Assembly (NCBI RefSeq): GCF_003568845.1
Contig: NZ_CP030127.1
Coordinates: 1,120,038-1,184,037 of the forward strand
DNA from: Indioceanicola profundi
Lineage (GTDB): Bacteria > Pseudomonadota > Alphaproteobacteria > Azospirillales > Azospirillaceae
Reading direction: 5' to 3'
DNA length: 64,000 bases
A program made the position numbers and the translations under genes. The notes beneath the pieces were generated by a model. That model searched no databases, was not told where the DNA came from, and saw only the letters and a list, made by a program, of their open reading frames with translations. Shown here in pieces: positions 47,572 through 57,244 of the stretch (its first letter is position 1; each line of letters starts with the position of its first letter).

Positions 47572-47883
47572 ACCCGGTTCTGCACAACGGGATGCCCGAC
47601 CCGTCCCCTGGCCCTACGGGTTGTGGGCACCCGCGGCTGCAGTAGAAATGCGCCGCTTATTACTTCAAAAATCGGTGCAACTTTTCAAGTAAAGGCACAT
47701 TCCGGTGTGACCTAAACGGGGTGGGTATTTCGGAATTGCTTCTCCGGATACCGATCTCGATGTTGGTGATTTGCCGCCTCGCAAATACTTTTTTGATTGT
47801 TACTGCGGGGGCGGCACGACAACCAAGAATATGCAGCCGCCCCGCAAGCAGAGCGCTACAACGTTTTCTGAGGGGGAGGCTCA
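47572..47883 (+). other. Intergenic region and leader of the autotransporter gene
   Basis: 312 bp. The middle (47650-47710) is AT-richer than its flanks and may hold the promoter. A hairpin at 47804-47846 (tgcgggg/ccccgca and cggc/gccg, one bulged G, 20-nt loop) stands 37 bp before the start codon and could affect translation. No gene was found. Confidence 0.4.
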
Positions 47884-50800
47884 ATGTCCAGATCGATTTC
47901 CGTGGCCCAGCGGATCGAATGGTTGTCCGGCGTTTCGGCAACCGCGCTGGGTGTAGCGCTTATGGCCGCGCCGATGGCCGCGGCGGCCGCTCCGGATGCG
48001 GCCGTGAATGCCGGCTTCATCATCCCGCGGGCGGACCTAGACCCGGAAACGTCACCGCCCAACGGCGTGCGGGATTTGGGGATCACGGGCGTCGGTCAGG
48101 TCATCACGGATACCGGCGGTGGCTTCGTAGGCACCTGCACCGGCACGCTGGTCAATCCGCGCATGGTGATTTTCGCGGCCCACTGCGTGAACGACGTTGC
48201 GGCATCCAGCTATGGCGAGGGGGGCACCGGGATTGGCGTCTTCTTCAAGGACGATGCCCTTCCCGGCATCCGGCAGTGGCTGGGCGGCGCCGGCGGACCG
48301 GGACTATATGTGAGCAATCCGGAGCAAGCCTACTATAACGTCAACCAGGTCTGGTACGACGAGCGCTCGCTGGAACTTGGCGAGGGGCTGAATTTCCTAC
48401 AGGCCGATCTGGCCATCGCTACTCTGGACAGGCATGCAACCGGCATTCCGACCTGGGCCATGCTCTTCTCCCCCCTCACGGCCCAGACCCATGTGACGCT
48501 GTCTGGATACGGCGCGGTGGGCGACGCGGAGAATGAGGTCACCAGCGGCAATTTCCGCCGGCGAGCGGTGGAGAACATGCTGTCGGTCCTTGGCTCCCTG
48601 GATGACCGTGACCAGGCCATCTTCGGCCTGGAATCGGAGTTCAAGCAGTCGCTCTACATGACCGACTTCGATGATCCGCGCCGCGGCTCGGGCCAGGAAA
48701 GCATCTACGACTTCGACATCTTCAACGGCGATGCCCTGAGGCGGGAGGGCACCACGGGTCCCGGCGATTCCGGCGGCCCGCTGATCGTGGACAGGCTGTT
48801 TCACCGGAAGGTCGTGGCCGGCGTACTGTCCGGCGGCTCCCGTTTCTTCGCGGAGCAGCCCTTCTCCACCTACGGCACCCACAACTTCTACCAGCCCCTG
48901 TTCCTGTTCTGGGACGAGGTCGTCCGGAACAATCCCTATGTCTATGCCGCGGCGAAATCGGGCAGCGGGGACTGGTTCGATCCCAAGCACTGGGTTCAGG
49001 AGATGGACCCCAATTATACGGTGGTCCGCAATGGGAAGCTGGTCACCGGCCTGCCGGACACGCCGGCCCTGGGCGTCAGCGGCGACACAGTGAAATTCGG
49101 CGAGATCTGCTACTACGACGACTGCGCCAATCTGGCCGAGGACAGCCCGCGCCCACCCAAGGGGTCCGGCAAGAGCCTGGTCATCTCCGGCGGACCGGGC
49201 AGCACCGGCTTCGTCCCGAACAATGTGGAGCCGAACCGGGCCAAGGGCACCAAGGCCCGCTACTACGACGTCACGCTGGACGCGCGCGGCACCACGCGCC
49301 TGTCCCGGTCGGCCACAATCGACCGGCTGACGCTGGACGGCCCGGCCGGGCTGGACATCCGTTCCAGCGGCCGCCTGCGCGTGCTGTCCGATTTCAACCA
49401 GCTCAGCGGCTGGACCAATGTGGACGGCAAGCTGCACACGGGCGAGGCGCTGGTGGTCAGCGGCGTCCTGAGCGGCAAAGGCACCTTCCGAGCACCCTGG
49501 CTGACCCTGGGCGCCGTAGCTGTGGCCCCGGCCGGGGACGATGTCGGCCGGTTGACGGTCCAGGGCAATCTGGTCATGTCCAATGCCAGCTCCTTGATCC
49601 TGGACGTGAAGCGCGGGGCGGCCGATCAGCTCAGGGTCCTGGCTGACGCCTCCGCCGGGTCGGCGGGCACGGCGGAACTGGATGGAACGCTGGTCTTCAA
49701 CAAAGCCAAAGGTGCGGCGCCGCGCCATGGCGAGAGCTACAGGATACTCACCGCGGAAGGCGGGGTGGACGGCCGCTTCGACAACGTCCTGGCCATCACC
49801 GGCGTGCTGCGCCCGAAGGTGAGCTACACGGACGATGCGGTGGTGGCGGAGCTTCGCGCCGGATCGCTGGCCCAGATGCTGAAGTCGGGTTCGCCCCTCC
49901 AGCTCGCCTTCGCCAATATCCTGGACCGGTTGCGCGATGGCTCCTACGCCAACCTGCACGGCCTGTATGGGGAGATGGACTGGCTGGACGGAAATGCGCT
50001 GGGTGCGATGTTCAACAATCTGGCCCCGAGCGGCCTAACCGGGGCGCTGTCCCTGTTCGAAGCGCAGAACCGTGGCTTCACCGACCTGTTCAGCGGGCGG
50101 CTCGCCCTACTGGGCAGCCCCGGCGGAGCGCATGGGCTGCAGGTCCTGGGCGATGTGGGCCAGGTGCTGGCGCTTGGCGGCGATGCCGGGCTGCACCCGG
50201 CACAGCGGGCGCGCGGCATCGGCGGCATGGGTTTCAGCGGCTCCTACGGCGCTCCGCAGATGGTTCCCCTGCCCGACGGGATGAGCGGGTTCGTCTCCGG
50301 CGGATATCAGGAGCAGGGGCGTTCCGCCACCGTGGGTCAGGCGGCCATGACGGACGACCAGGGCGAGCGGAGCTGGCATCTTGCCATGGGGCTGGAGCGG
50401 CGGGCCGGCGAGCGGCTGACCCTGGGCTTCGCCACCGCCTATGCCAGCGGCGAGAGCGCCTATGGCATCCAGGCCTACAACACCGCCGAAACCCGCAGCA
50501 TGCAGTCCGCCTTCTACGGCGCCTACCGCTTCGACGGCGGGGCCTATGTGGCGGCACTGGCCAGCGCCGGGGTGAACGATGCCGACAGCCGGCGGCAGTT
50601 CGGCGTCGGCGAGTTGCCATATGACGTGGCAGGCCGGTTCCAGGGCAGCACCGTTTCTACCATGATGGAAACGGGCGTGAACCTGATCGTTCCCGGCGGC
50701 CTGACCCTGACGCCCAAGGCCGGGCTGCGGCACAGCTGGCTGCACACCGACGGCTTCGAGGAAGCGGGCGGCGATGCCGCGCTGCGCGTGGATGCCCGGA

Positions 50801-51129
50801 CCCTGGCGCGGATGGAGGGGCGGCTCGGCTTCGGTCTCGGCGGGGTGGTCGAGACGGTCAGCGGCTGGACCTTGACCCCGCAGGTGGAGGCGGCCTTCGT
50901 CCGCAACCTGTCGGGCCAGGACCCGGCCTACCGTGTGCGCTTCGTGGCGGTGGAGATGGAGAGCTTCGCCCTTCCGGCCGCCTTGCGCGACACGGGCTGG
51001 GGCGAGGTCCGCGGCGGCCTGCGGATGGAGAGGGCGGGCTTGAGCTTCGGGCTCGACCTCTCCACCGACATCGGCCGGCAGGAGCTGCATGAGGACCGCG
51101 CCCGCGCCAGCGTGGGCTTCCGGTTCTGA
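47884..51129 (+). CDS. Trypsin-like serine protease autotransporter
   Basis: 1,081 residues from an ATG after gagggggagg. An extended signal peptide (to ~36, AAAAA) precedes a chymotrypsin-fold protease with His100 (FAAHCVN), Asp175 (QADLAIATL) and Ser296 (GPGDSGGPL). Residues ~360-680 look like a beta-helix passenger with an autotransporter-associated repeat (TLVFNKAKG, GESYRILTAEGG). The last ~280 residues form a beta-barrel ending ASVGFRF, an outer-membrane insertion signal. It is therefore a type V secreted surface protease. Substrate unknown. Confidence 0.92.
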   Translation: MSRSISVAQRIEWLSGVSATALGVALMAAPMAAAAAPDAAVNAGFIIPRADLDPETSPPNGVRDLGITGVGQVITDTGGGFVGTCTGTLVNPRMVIFAAHCVNDVAASSYGEGGTGIGVFFKDDALPGIRQWLGGAGGPGLYVSNPEQAYYNVNQVWYDERSLELGEGLNFLQADLAIATLDRHATGIPTWAMLFSPLTAQTHVTLSGYGAVGDAENEVTSGNFRRRAVENMLSVLGSLDDRDQAIFGLESEFKQSLYMTDFDDPRRGSGQESIYDFDIFNGDALRREGTTGPGDSGGPLIVDRLFHRKVVAGVLSGGSRFFAEQPFSTYGTHNFYQPLFLFWDEVVRNNPYVYAAAKSGSGDWFDPKHWVQEMDPNYTVVRNGKLVTGLPDTPALGVSGDTVKFGEICYYDDCANLAEDSPRPPKGSGKSLVISGGPGSTGFVPNNVEPNRAKGTKARYYDVTLDARGTTRLSRSATIDRLTLDGPAGLDIRSSGRLRVLSDFNQLSGWTNVDGKLHTGEALVVSGVLSGKGTFRAPWLTLGAVAVAPAGDDVGRLTVQGNLVMSNASSLILDVKRGAADQLRVLADASAGSAGTAELDGTLVFNKAKGAAPRHGESYRILTAEGGVDGRFDNVLAITGVLRPKVSYTDDAVVAELRAGSLAQMLKSGSPLQLAFANILDRLRDGSYANLHGLYGEMDWLDGNALGAMFNNLAPSGLTGALSLFEAQNRGFTDLFSGRLALLGSPGGAHGLQVLGDVGQVLALGGDAGLHPAQRARGIGGMGFSGSYGAPQMVPLPDGMSGFVSGGYQEQGRSATVGQAAMTDDQGERSWHLAMGLERRAGERLTLGFATAYASGESAYGIQAYNTAETRSMQSAFYGAYRFDGGAYVAALASAGVNDADSRRQFGVGELPYDVAGRFQGSTVSTMMETGVNLIVPGGLTLTPKAGLRHSWLHTDGFEEAGGDAALRVDARTLARMEGRLGFGLGGVVETVSGWTLTPQVEAAFVRNLSGQDPAYRVRFVAVEMESFALPAALRDTGWGEVRGGLRMERAGLSFGLDLSTDIGRQELHEDRARASVGFRF

Positions 51130-51148
51130 ACCGCGACCGGACCAGGAG

Positions 51149-51176
51149 GGGGCGGGCCCGAAAGCCCGCCCCTTTT
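51149..51176. terminator. Convergent intrinsic terminator
   Basis: ggggcgggc (51149-51157) pairs with gcccgcccc (51164-51172), followed by TTTT, between the autotransporter and class II aldolase stops. Confidence 0.8.
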
Positions 51177-51184
51177 CCGTGCCC

Positions 51185-51955
51185 TCAATCCTTGTAGCCG
51201 GGGCCGACCCGGTCCAGCTTGCGGATCAGTGCGGGCCAGACCAGAGCATCGGCCACCTGGCCCAGCCCCATCCTGCCGATCTGCATGTTCTTCTCGATCA
51301 CCGGTTCCGCCGTGGGGTAGAGCCCGCCGCCCGCCGCCGCCTGCATGGCCAGGGTGCGGACCTGCATAGTGCAGGCGCGTTCCAGGAAATACATGCGGGT
51401 GAAGGCCTGGGCCACGGTCGGCCCCACCGTGAGGGTGCCGTGGTTGCGCAGCAGCATGGTGCCCTTGCTGCCGAGGTCCCGCTGCAGCCGCGGCCGCTCG
51501 TCATGGTCGAGCGCGACGCCTTCGTAATCATGGTAGGCGAGGTCCGCCATGGCGAGCTGGGCGGTCTGGTTCAGCGGCAGCAGCCCCTGCTCCAGCGTCG
51601 CCACCGCGGTGCCATCCGGCGTGTGCAGATGCATGACGCAGCCGGCATCCTCCCGCACCTCGTGCACGGCGGAATGGATGGTGAAGCCGGCGGGGTTCAC
51701 CGGATAGGGGCTGTCCCCCACCTTCTGTCCGTCCAGGTCCACCTTGACCAAGCTGGAGGCGGTGATCTCCTCGAACAGCAGGCCGTAGGGGTTGATCAGG
51801 AAGTGATGCTCCGGCCCCGGCACCCGGGCGGAGATGTGGGTGAAGACCAGATCGTCCCAGCCGAACAGGGCCACCAGCCGGTAGGCCGCCGCCAGATCGA
51901 CCCGGACCTTCCGTTCGGCATCGCTCATCGACACCTGTGCCGAAGCCTCCGACAT
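51185..51955 (-). CDS. Class II aldolase/adducin family protein
   Basis: 256 residues from ATG 51955 after gggagga. The fold's zinc ligands are visible: His-x-His in CVMHLHTPDGTAVATL and a third His in LRNHGTLTVG. FGWDDLVFTHISARVPG is the family's N-terminal motif. Members cleave or epimerise phosphorylated sugars, but this group lacks a defined substrate and includes decarboxylase-like and adducin-like proteins. It is isolated, with repeats upstream. Confidence 0.85.
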   Translation of the reverse strand: MSEASAQVSMSDAERKVRVDLAAAYRLVALFGWDDLVFTHISARVPGPEHHFLINPYGLLFEEITASSLVKVDLDGQKVGDSPYPVNPAGFTIHSAVHEVREDAGCVMHLHTPDGTAVATLEQGLLPLNQTAQLAMADLAYHDYEGVALDHDERPRLQRDLGSKGTMLLRNHGTLTVGPTVAQAFTRMYFLERACTMQVRTLAMQAAAGGGLYPTAEPVIEKNMQIGRMGLGQVADALVWPALIRKLDRVGPGYKD

Positions 51956-52469
51956 CGCATTCCTCCCGTTAGAATTATTGGATTGGTTGGAAAGAACTGT
52001 AGCCGCGGCGGCACCCCGGCGGCAACGGGCGCGTATGTGGCGCGGACACTTCGGACGGATGCCGGCCGGGGCGGCTTAACGTACCAAAGGCCACGCTTAA
52101 CGCACCTAACGCAACCCTTAACGCATCATCAGAAAGTCGATTTTCCCCATGGATGTCAGTGGCTTGCGTTCGTTAACGCACCAAACGCAACGCCTCCGCC
52201 ATGGCGTGCGCCCCTGGACCACACCCCGTTCACGAGACAGTGCCATCCCCACAAGCATGGATCGCCTGCCGGGCTGCCGACGCGCAATTCACGGAACCCA
52301 AGAGCCGCGGCCCGTCGGGGCCATGGGGGATCATCGCAGGAAAATAGGATTATTGTCACTAGTGCGAACGGCCGCCGCGGGTGTTGACGACAGCGGAGGG
52401 CCGGCTGCACCCTGGATGCGGCGGCTGACGCAGGATCGGAACAAGGCTGCCCAACGGAAGGATTCAGGA
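51956..52469. other. Intergenic region with 21-bp repeats
   Basis: 514 bp between the aldolase start and the first glutathione S-transferase. It holds the iteron-like repeats at 52075-52192 and a long open but unconserved frame entering the transferase gene. The segment 52200-52469 shows no other pattern. Confidence 0.55.
52075..52192. repeat. 21-bp iteron-like direct repeats
   Basis: The core (c/g)ttaacgcacc(n)aacgcaac recurs at 52075, 52096 and 52117, exactly 21 bp apart, and again at 52172-52192. Copies two and four are most complete; copies one and three are degenerate after the first half. The last copy is also embedded in an inverted repeat ttgcgtt...aacgcaa (52164-52190). A two-turn spacing places all tandem copies on one DNA face. 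Confidence 0.7.
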
Positions 52470-53144
52470 TTGATCGAGCTGTTCACCGCCGCCACGCCGA
52501 ACGGATACAAGGTCAGTTGCCTGCTGGAGGAGCTGGGGCTGGACTACCAGGCCCGCCGCCTGGACCTGACCAATTCCGAGCAGAAGGAGCCCTGGTTCCT
52601 GGCCATCAACCCCAATGGCCGCATCCCGACCATCATCGACCATGCGCCTGCCGACGGCGGCGAACCGCTGCCCATCTTCGAGTCCGGCGCCATCATGGTG
52701 TATCTGGCGGAGAAGACCGGGAAGCTGCTGCCCACGGATGTGCGAGGGCGGACGCTGGTGATGCAGTGGCTGATGTTCCAGATGGGCGGCGTCGGCCCGA
52801 TGATGGGACAGGCCAACGTCTTCCACCGCTATTTCCCGGAGAAGATTCCGGCCGCCATTGAGCGGTACCAGAAGGAATCCAAGCGCCTTTTCACCGTGCT
52901 GGACGGGCGGCTGAAGGATCACGAGTATCTGGCCGGCGACTTCAGCATCGCTGACATCGCCAACTGGTGCTGGGTGCGGACCCACAACTGGTCGGGGGTG
53001 GAGATCGACGATCTGCCGAACCTGCGCCGCTGGATCGACGCCATCGCTGCCCGCCCCGCCTGCGCCAAGGGCATCACCATCCCGCCCCGCGCCGAGAATG
53101 CCGAGCAGGTGGTGAAGCTGGGCCAGAGCATGATCGTGCGGTAA
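52470..53144 (+). CDS. Glutathione S-transferase family protein (YfcG/YghU-like)
   Basis: 224 residues from TTG 52470, which follows ggaagga; an in-frame ATG at 52416 lacks a ribosome site. The thioredoxin-like N-terminus has [22 protein letters not shown] and the cis-Pro motif NGRIPTIID, then [14 protein letters not shown]. The helical C-domain contains [12 protein letters not shown]. Nu-class enzymes of this kind show disulfide-bond reductase or peroxidase activity with glutathione. It is followed 50 bp later by a second transferase. Confidence 0.88.
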   Translation: MIELFTAATPNGYKVSCLLEELGLDYQARRLDLTNSEQKEPWFLAINPNGRIPTIIDHAPADGGEPLPIFESGAIMVYLAEKTGKLLPTDVRGRTLVMQWLMFQMGGVGPMMGQANVFHRYFPEKIPAAIERYQKESKRLFTVLDGRLKDHEYLAGDFSIADIANWCWVRTHNWSGVEIDDLPNLRRWIDAIAARPACAKGITIPPRAENAEQVVKLGQSMIVR

Positions 53145-53194
53145 GGCAGCCGGCCTGCCAGGACCGAACAAATCATAATAACGGGAGGAAATCC

Positions 53195-53806
53195 TTGCGC
53201 CTGTATGACGACCCCATTGCCCCCACGCCGCGCCGTGTCCGCATGTTCCTGGCCGAGAAGGGCATGGACATTCCAAAGGTGCCGATCATCATTGGCAAGG
53301 GGGAGCACAAGACGGAGACCTACCGGAAGCTGGCCCCGAACACCCGCGTTCCGGCGCTGGAGCTGGATGACGGCACGGTGATCCTGGAGAGCGTCGCCAT
53401 CTGCCGCTACATCGAGGGCATCCAGCCGGAACCGCCCCTGATGGGCACCACGCCCAAGGAGCAGGCTCTGATCGAGATGTGGCAGCGGCGGATCGAGTTC
53501 GAGCTGCTGCTGCCCATGGCATCGGTGTTCCGCCATAGCCATCCCAAGATGGCGGCGCTGGAGCATCAGGTGCCCGAGTTCGCCGCCGCCCAGAAGCCGA
53601 TCGCGGAGCAGCGGCTGGCCCTGTTGGACGAGGATCTGGCGCGGCACGAGTTCATCGCCGGCGACCGCTTCAGCATCGCCGACATCACCGCCTTCACCAC
53701 GGTGGAGTTCTTCTGCAAGTACGGCGGCATTCCCCTGCCCGAGGGGCTGGACAATGTGCGCCGCTGGCGGGACCAGGTGGCCGCCCGGCCCAGCGCCCAG
53801 GCCTGA
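53195..53806 (+). CDS. Glutathione S-transferase family protein
   Basis: 203 residues from TTG 53195, with cgggaggaa just upstream; no in-frame ATG gives a complete domain. The N-terminus LRLYDDPIAPTPRRVRMFLAEKG and LAPNTRVPALELDDGTVILESVAICRYIE are typical of soluble transferases. The C-domain has FSIADITAFTTVEF. The catalytic residue cannot be assigned with confidence. Only about a quarter of residues appear shared with the preceding transferase, so this is a paired but old paralog. Confidence 0.87.
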   Translation: MRLYDDPIAPTPRRVRMFLAEKGMDIPKVPIIIGKGEHKTETYRKLAPNTRVPALELDDGTVILESVAICRYIEGIQPEPPLMGTTPKEQALIEMWQRRIEFELLLPMASVFRHSHPKMAALEHQVPEFAAAQKPIAEQRLALLDEDLARHEFIAGDRFSIADITAFTTVEFFCKYGGIPLPEGLDNVRRWRDQVAARPSAQA

Positions 53807-53827
53807 TGCCGGAGCCGGCCGCCAGCC

Positions 53828-54664
53828 TTACCGGTTTGCGGCCGACTCCCCTCTTCCGCTCGCCATGAGCGCTTTCTCATAGGCGGCAAGACGCTCCTCC
53901 GCGAAGGGCGAATGGGCCACACGCGCCAGTTCGACCCAGAGCCTGGCCGCAAAGGCGGGCTCCTGCGCCGCCAGGGCATGGGAAAGCATCAGGTAATAGG
54001 GCTTCCGCTCCCAGGGCAGGTCCAGAGTCTGGAGAGCATCTGCCAGTTCCGGATGGCGGTGGAATACCGCCTTGCCGATCCGATCCAGGAGCAGCACGGC
54101 ATCCAACCGGCTGGCGGCAGTCATTTCCATGGCGCGGAGGTTGTCGCCCACTTCGAAAACCGGATAGCCCCTGTCCGTCAGATCGTCGGCGACGGAGGTA
54201 TTGCGAAGCACCCCGACCATTCCGTCCAACCCATCGATCTTGTCACCGTTCCAACCAAAGCGACGCTCGCCCCGCCGCACATAAAAGACGTAGGACTGGA
54301 CGAACATGCTCCGGGACGCGTCTGGCTCCCCCTGTGCGGTCAGGGGATAGACGCCATATTCCTGCCGCTCCGGCCGGAAGCTGGCCTCGAACACGCCATC
54401 CACCTCCCCGCCCTTGAGCATGGCGAGGGCACGGCGGAAGGGAGCGCGGATGAAGCGGACATCCACATCCAGCCGCCGCGCGGCTTCACTTATATATTCG
54501 AGAGACAGTCCGGGCATGGCATCCGGCACCGTGTAGGTGCCCAGATGCCAGGGCCAGCTCTCATTCACATCGTAAGCGAGGGTGAGCACCCGGCGTTCCG
54601 CCGCCATGGCCTGGAACTGGGCCAGGACCAGAAACAGGATCGCCAGCAGGAATCCCAGACGCAT
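53828..54664 (-). CDS. Periplasmic substrate-binding domain protein (PBP2, family 3-like)
   Basis: 278 residues from ATG 54664. The signal peptide is LGFLLAILFLVLAQFQAMAAE. The sequence LTLAYDVNESWPWHLGT and a two-lobe layout resemble amino-acid-type binding proteins, but there is no transporter next to it. It may be a stand-alone sensor or solute-binding protein. The last gene in a leftward series, preceded by a small membrane protein. Confidence 0.75.
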   Translation of the reverse strand: MRLGFLLAILFLVLAQFQAMAAERRVLTLAYDVNESWPWHLGTYTVPDAMPGLSLEYISEAARRLDVDVRFIRAPFRRALAMLKGGEVDGVFEASFRPERQEYGVYPLTAQGEPDASRSMFVQSYVFYVRRGERRFGWNGDKIDGLDGMVGVLRNTSVADDLTDRGYPVFEVGDNLRAMEMTAASRLDAVLLLDRIGKAVFHRHPELADALQTLDLPWERKPYYLMLSHALAAQEPAFAARLWVELARVAHSPFAEERLAAYEKALMASGRGESAANR

Positions 54665-54778
54665 CAATTTGACCCATAAGGGAAAATCACGGCTGAACGA
54701 TAAGCCGCAGCCGCCGACAGGGTCAACTCCCGTGCCGTATGCACCGGGACGAAGTCTTGCGATGGCTGCCGGATTGCA

Positions 54779-54988
54779 TCAATCGCCGCGGCGGTCGCGA
54801 CGGTGCTGTCGCCGCATCAGAAGCAGGAACAATCCGATCATCACCAGGGCGCCCAGCGCCAGCGCCAGGATCGCCCCCTGCCCGCCGGCCGGCAACCCGC
54901 CCAGACCGGCCGTGAGATGGAAGCCCCAATAGCCGATCCCGGCGATGAAGACGACCAGAACCAGGATCAGGATGACCGCCGGCCGCAT
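54779..54988 (-). CDS. Small two-helix membrane protein
   Basis: 69 residues. Two hydrophobic helices (AVILILVLVVFIAGIGYW and AILALALGALVMIGLFLLL) and a basic tail (RRQHRRDRRGD) give a hairpin with the tail in the cytoplasm. No named family was recognised. It lies 90 bp downstream of the M50/HlyD gene on the same strand. Confidence 0.6.
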   Translation of the reverse strand: MRPAVILILVLVVFIAGIGYWGFHLTAGLGGLPAGGQGAILALALGALVMIGLFLLLMRRQHRRDRRGD

Positions 54989-55078
54989 GATGTCCTGCTT
55001 CCCCCTTTGATCCGAGCGCCGTTTCCACCGCCAATAGCCAAGGCCGTGGCGGGGTTCCCCAAAGTTCGACGGAAGGGC

Positions 55079-57244
55079 TCAGAACCCGCTTTCGCGCACC
55101 AGCACGGCCATGAAGGACCGCCAGGCGGCAACGGCCAGACTTTGCCGCTCACCCTCCAGCGCCACCGTGCCCCGGACAGCCAGATCCGGCGCATTGTTCA
55201 TCTCAACCGGGGTGAGGAGCACACGATAGACGGCCATCTCCGGCACCGGCATGCCGTCCTTGTCCGGAACGGCGGCCAGCCCGCCGCCATAGGTGGAGGA
55301 AAGCTCCTTGGCCGAACCAAGACGGCGGGTCGCGGTCTGGGCGATGTCGGTGACCCTCAGGCGGAGCGATGGCCGCGCCGCCTCTTCCGGATAGAAGACG
55401 GCTTCGCCGCCCACGGCCAAGCGGCGCAGATCGGCTTCCGGCACATAAGCCTCCACCATGGCGCTGTCGGGGGAGACCAGGGTGGCAAGCCATTCGCCCT
55501 GCGGCATCCAGGCGCCCGGCGCCAGCTCGGGCACCCTTTCCATCAGACGCCCGGCGAAGGGAGCCGCCACACTGAGCCTGTCGGCGTCCTGCCTGAGCCC
55601 GGCGCGCTTGGCGATCGCGGTTTCCAGCTCCTGCCAGGTCACCTGACGGTTGGCCGTGATCTCATTGACCATGGCGTGGAAGTTGCTCTGCCAGCGGAGC
55701 ACGGCAATCTGCCGCTCCACCTGCGCCAGCTCGAAGGCGAGGTCGGGGGCGGCGAAGCGGAACAGCGGCTGGCCGGCCTCGACCCGGTCGCCCTGCTGCA
55801 CCAGCACCTCGGCCAGTTGGGCGCCGGTGGGCACGAAAATCTGGGCCTGGTTCTCCGCCCGCAGCAAGGCCGGGGCGTGCACGCTGCCCTTCCAGGGGAA
55901 CAGCCCCAGCCCCAGCAGCAGAACAGCGCCGGACAGGGTGAGCGTGGTGTTCAGGTTCAAGCGGTAGGCATCCCGCCGCTTGGCCCATTCCTTCATTTCG
56001 TTCCAGATCGGCATGCCGATGAACCAAGCCAGTTCCACAATCATCAGGAAGATGCCCAGCACCTTGAAGAACAGGTGATAGACAAGCAGGGCGATGCCCA
56101 GGAACAGGAAGAAGCGGTAGACCCAGGTGCCCAGCGCATAGCCGATCAGGATGCGCTCCATCTTCGGCTCGAACACTTCCGGCTTTGGCTCTCCGAAGCC
56201 GAACAGCTGCTCCCGCAGCCACCAGCGGCCCAGCCGGAAGGACCGCTCCTGCAGGTTGGCGACGTCCAGCGCATCCGTGGTCAGGAAATAACCGTCGAAG
56301 CGCATGAACGGGTTCAGGTTCACGGCCAGGGTCAGTATCCAGGTGGTGGTCGCCAGCAGGAAGGCGGCGCTCCGCACCGGACCGTCGGGCAGAAAGCTCC
56401 ACAACAGCGTCATGTAGCAGGCCAGCGCCACCTCGGCCGCCATGCCGGCGGCCCCGATGGCCAGGCGCTTGGTCCGGTCGGGCAGCGTCCAGGCGGCCGA
56501 GGTGTCGGTATAGAGCACCGGCCACATCACCATCAGCGCCACACCCATGGTGGGCACCCGGCAGCCGAAGCGCTTGGCCGTGTAGGCATGCCCGAGTTCA
56601 TGCAGCACTTTGGCGGTGAGCAGCGCCAGCCCGGACAGGGCAGCCCCCTCCAGCGAGAAGAAATGCAGGAAGGTGTTCAGGAACACGTCCCACTGCCGGG
56701 CCACCAGGAAAAGGCCGGTCAGTCCGACCAGAAGCGTCAGCAGAAGAAAGTTCCGGCTGTAGAGCGGCTCCACATAGCGCATGGTTGCGTTCAGGAACCG
56801 CTCCGGCCGCACCAGCGGGATGCGCATGAAGAGATAATTCTTCAGCAGCCACTTGGCCGGTCCCATCCGCATGGCCTGGATCTGGGCGTAGAGCCGGCCA
56901 TTGGCCTCCGCCCCGCGGACCTGGAGCAGGTTGGCCTGCATCAGGAAACGGGCGAACTCCTCCACATCCTCACCGGTGAGGTCCAGCGGAGTGGCGGCGC
57001 TCACCGCGCCGGCAATAGCGGCCGGATCGCCCTTCTCCCAGCGGGCCAGCATCTCCACCTCGGCCCAGCCGATGCGGAAGAAGCGGTTGCGGGCCGGGTC
57101 CTCCAGGGTCCAGGTGGGCGCTCCGTCGCGCCCGCGCGGCCCCTTGTGTAGCACGAGCTCGTCCCGCAACGGGGCCAGCCGCACCATCGGCGTCATGGGG
57201 CCGCCGCCGCGGCCCCCGTTGGCGACGGCTAGAGCCCCAGCCAT
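55079..57244 (-). CDS. PqqD-like / M50 metalloprotease / HlyD-like membrane protein
   Basis: 721 residues from ATG 57244, overlapping the previous gene by 16 bp; ATG 57196 is possible. Residues ~25-110 resemble a PqqD-type winged helix (WTLEDPARNRFFRIGWAEVEML). Residues ~165-450 are a polytopic site-2 protease domain with the zinc motif HELGH at 215-219 and the third ligand Asp317 in NLNPFMRFDGYF. Residues ~470-720 are a HlyD-like barrel/lipoyl adaptor. This fusion is like 'peptide zinc metalloproteases' found with export systems. It may cut a substrate's leader and hand it to a periplasmic adaptor. Confidence 0.85.
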   Translation of the reverse strand: MAGALAVANGGRGGGPMTPMVRLAPLRDELVLHKGPRGRDGAPTWTLEDPARNRFFRIGWAEVEMLARWEKGDPAAIAGAVSAATPLDLTGEDVEEFARFLMQANLLQVRGAEANGRLYAQIQAMRMGPAKWLLKNYLFMRIPLVRPERFLNATMRYVEPLYSRNFLLLTLLVGLTGLFLVARQWDVFLNTFLHFFSLEGAALSGLALLTAKVLHELGHAYTAKRFGCRVPTMGVALMVMWPVLYTDTSAAWTLPDRTKRLAIGAAGMAAEVALACYMTLLWSFLPDGPVRSAAFLLATTTWILTLAVNLNPFMRFDGYFLTTDALDVANLQERSFRLGRWWLREQLFGFGEPKPEVFEPKMERILIGYALGTWVYRFFLFLGIALLVYHLFFKVLGIFLMIVELAWFIGMPIWNEMKEWAKRRDAYRLNLNTTLTLSGAVLLLGLGLFPWKGSVHAPALLRAENQAQIFVPTGAQLAEVLVQQGDRVEAGQPLFRFAAPDLAFELAQVERQIAVLRWQSNFHAMVNEITANRQVTWQELETAIAKRAGLRQDADRLSVAAPFAGRLMERVPELAPGAWMPQGEWLATLVSPDSAMVEAYVPEADLRRLAVGGEAVFYPEEAARPSLRLRVTDIAQTATRRLGSAKELSSTYGGGLAAVPDKDGMPVPEMAVYRVLLTPVEMNNAPDLAVRGTVALEGERQSLAVAAWRSFMAVLVRESGF

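Noticed and set aside
52075..52192. CRISPR array
   Set aside because: Units are contiguous 21-mers without spacers and no cas genes are present.
54803..57151. 782-codon plus-strand frame
   Set aside because: Antisense to the M50/HlyD gene; Gln/His/Gly-rich shadow.
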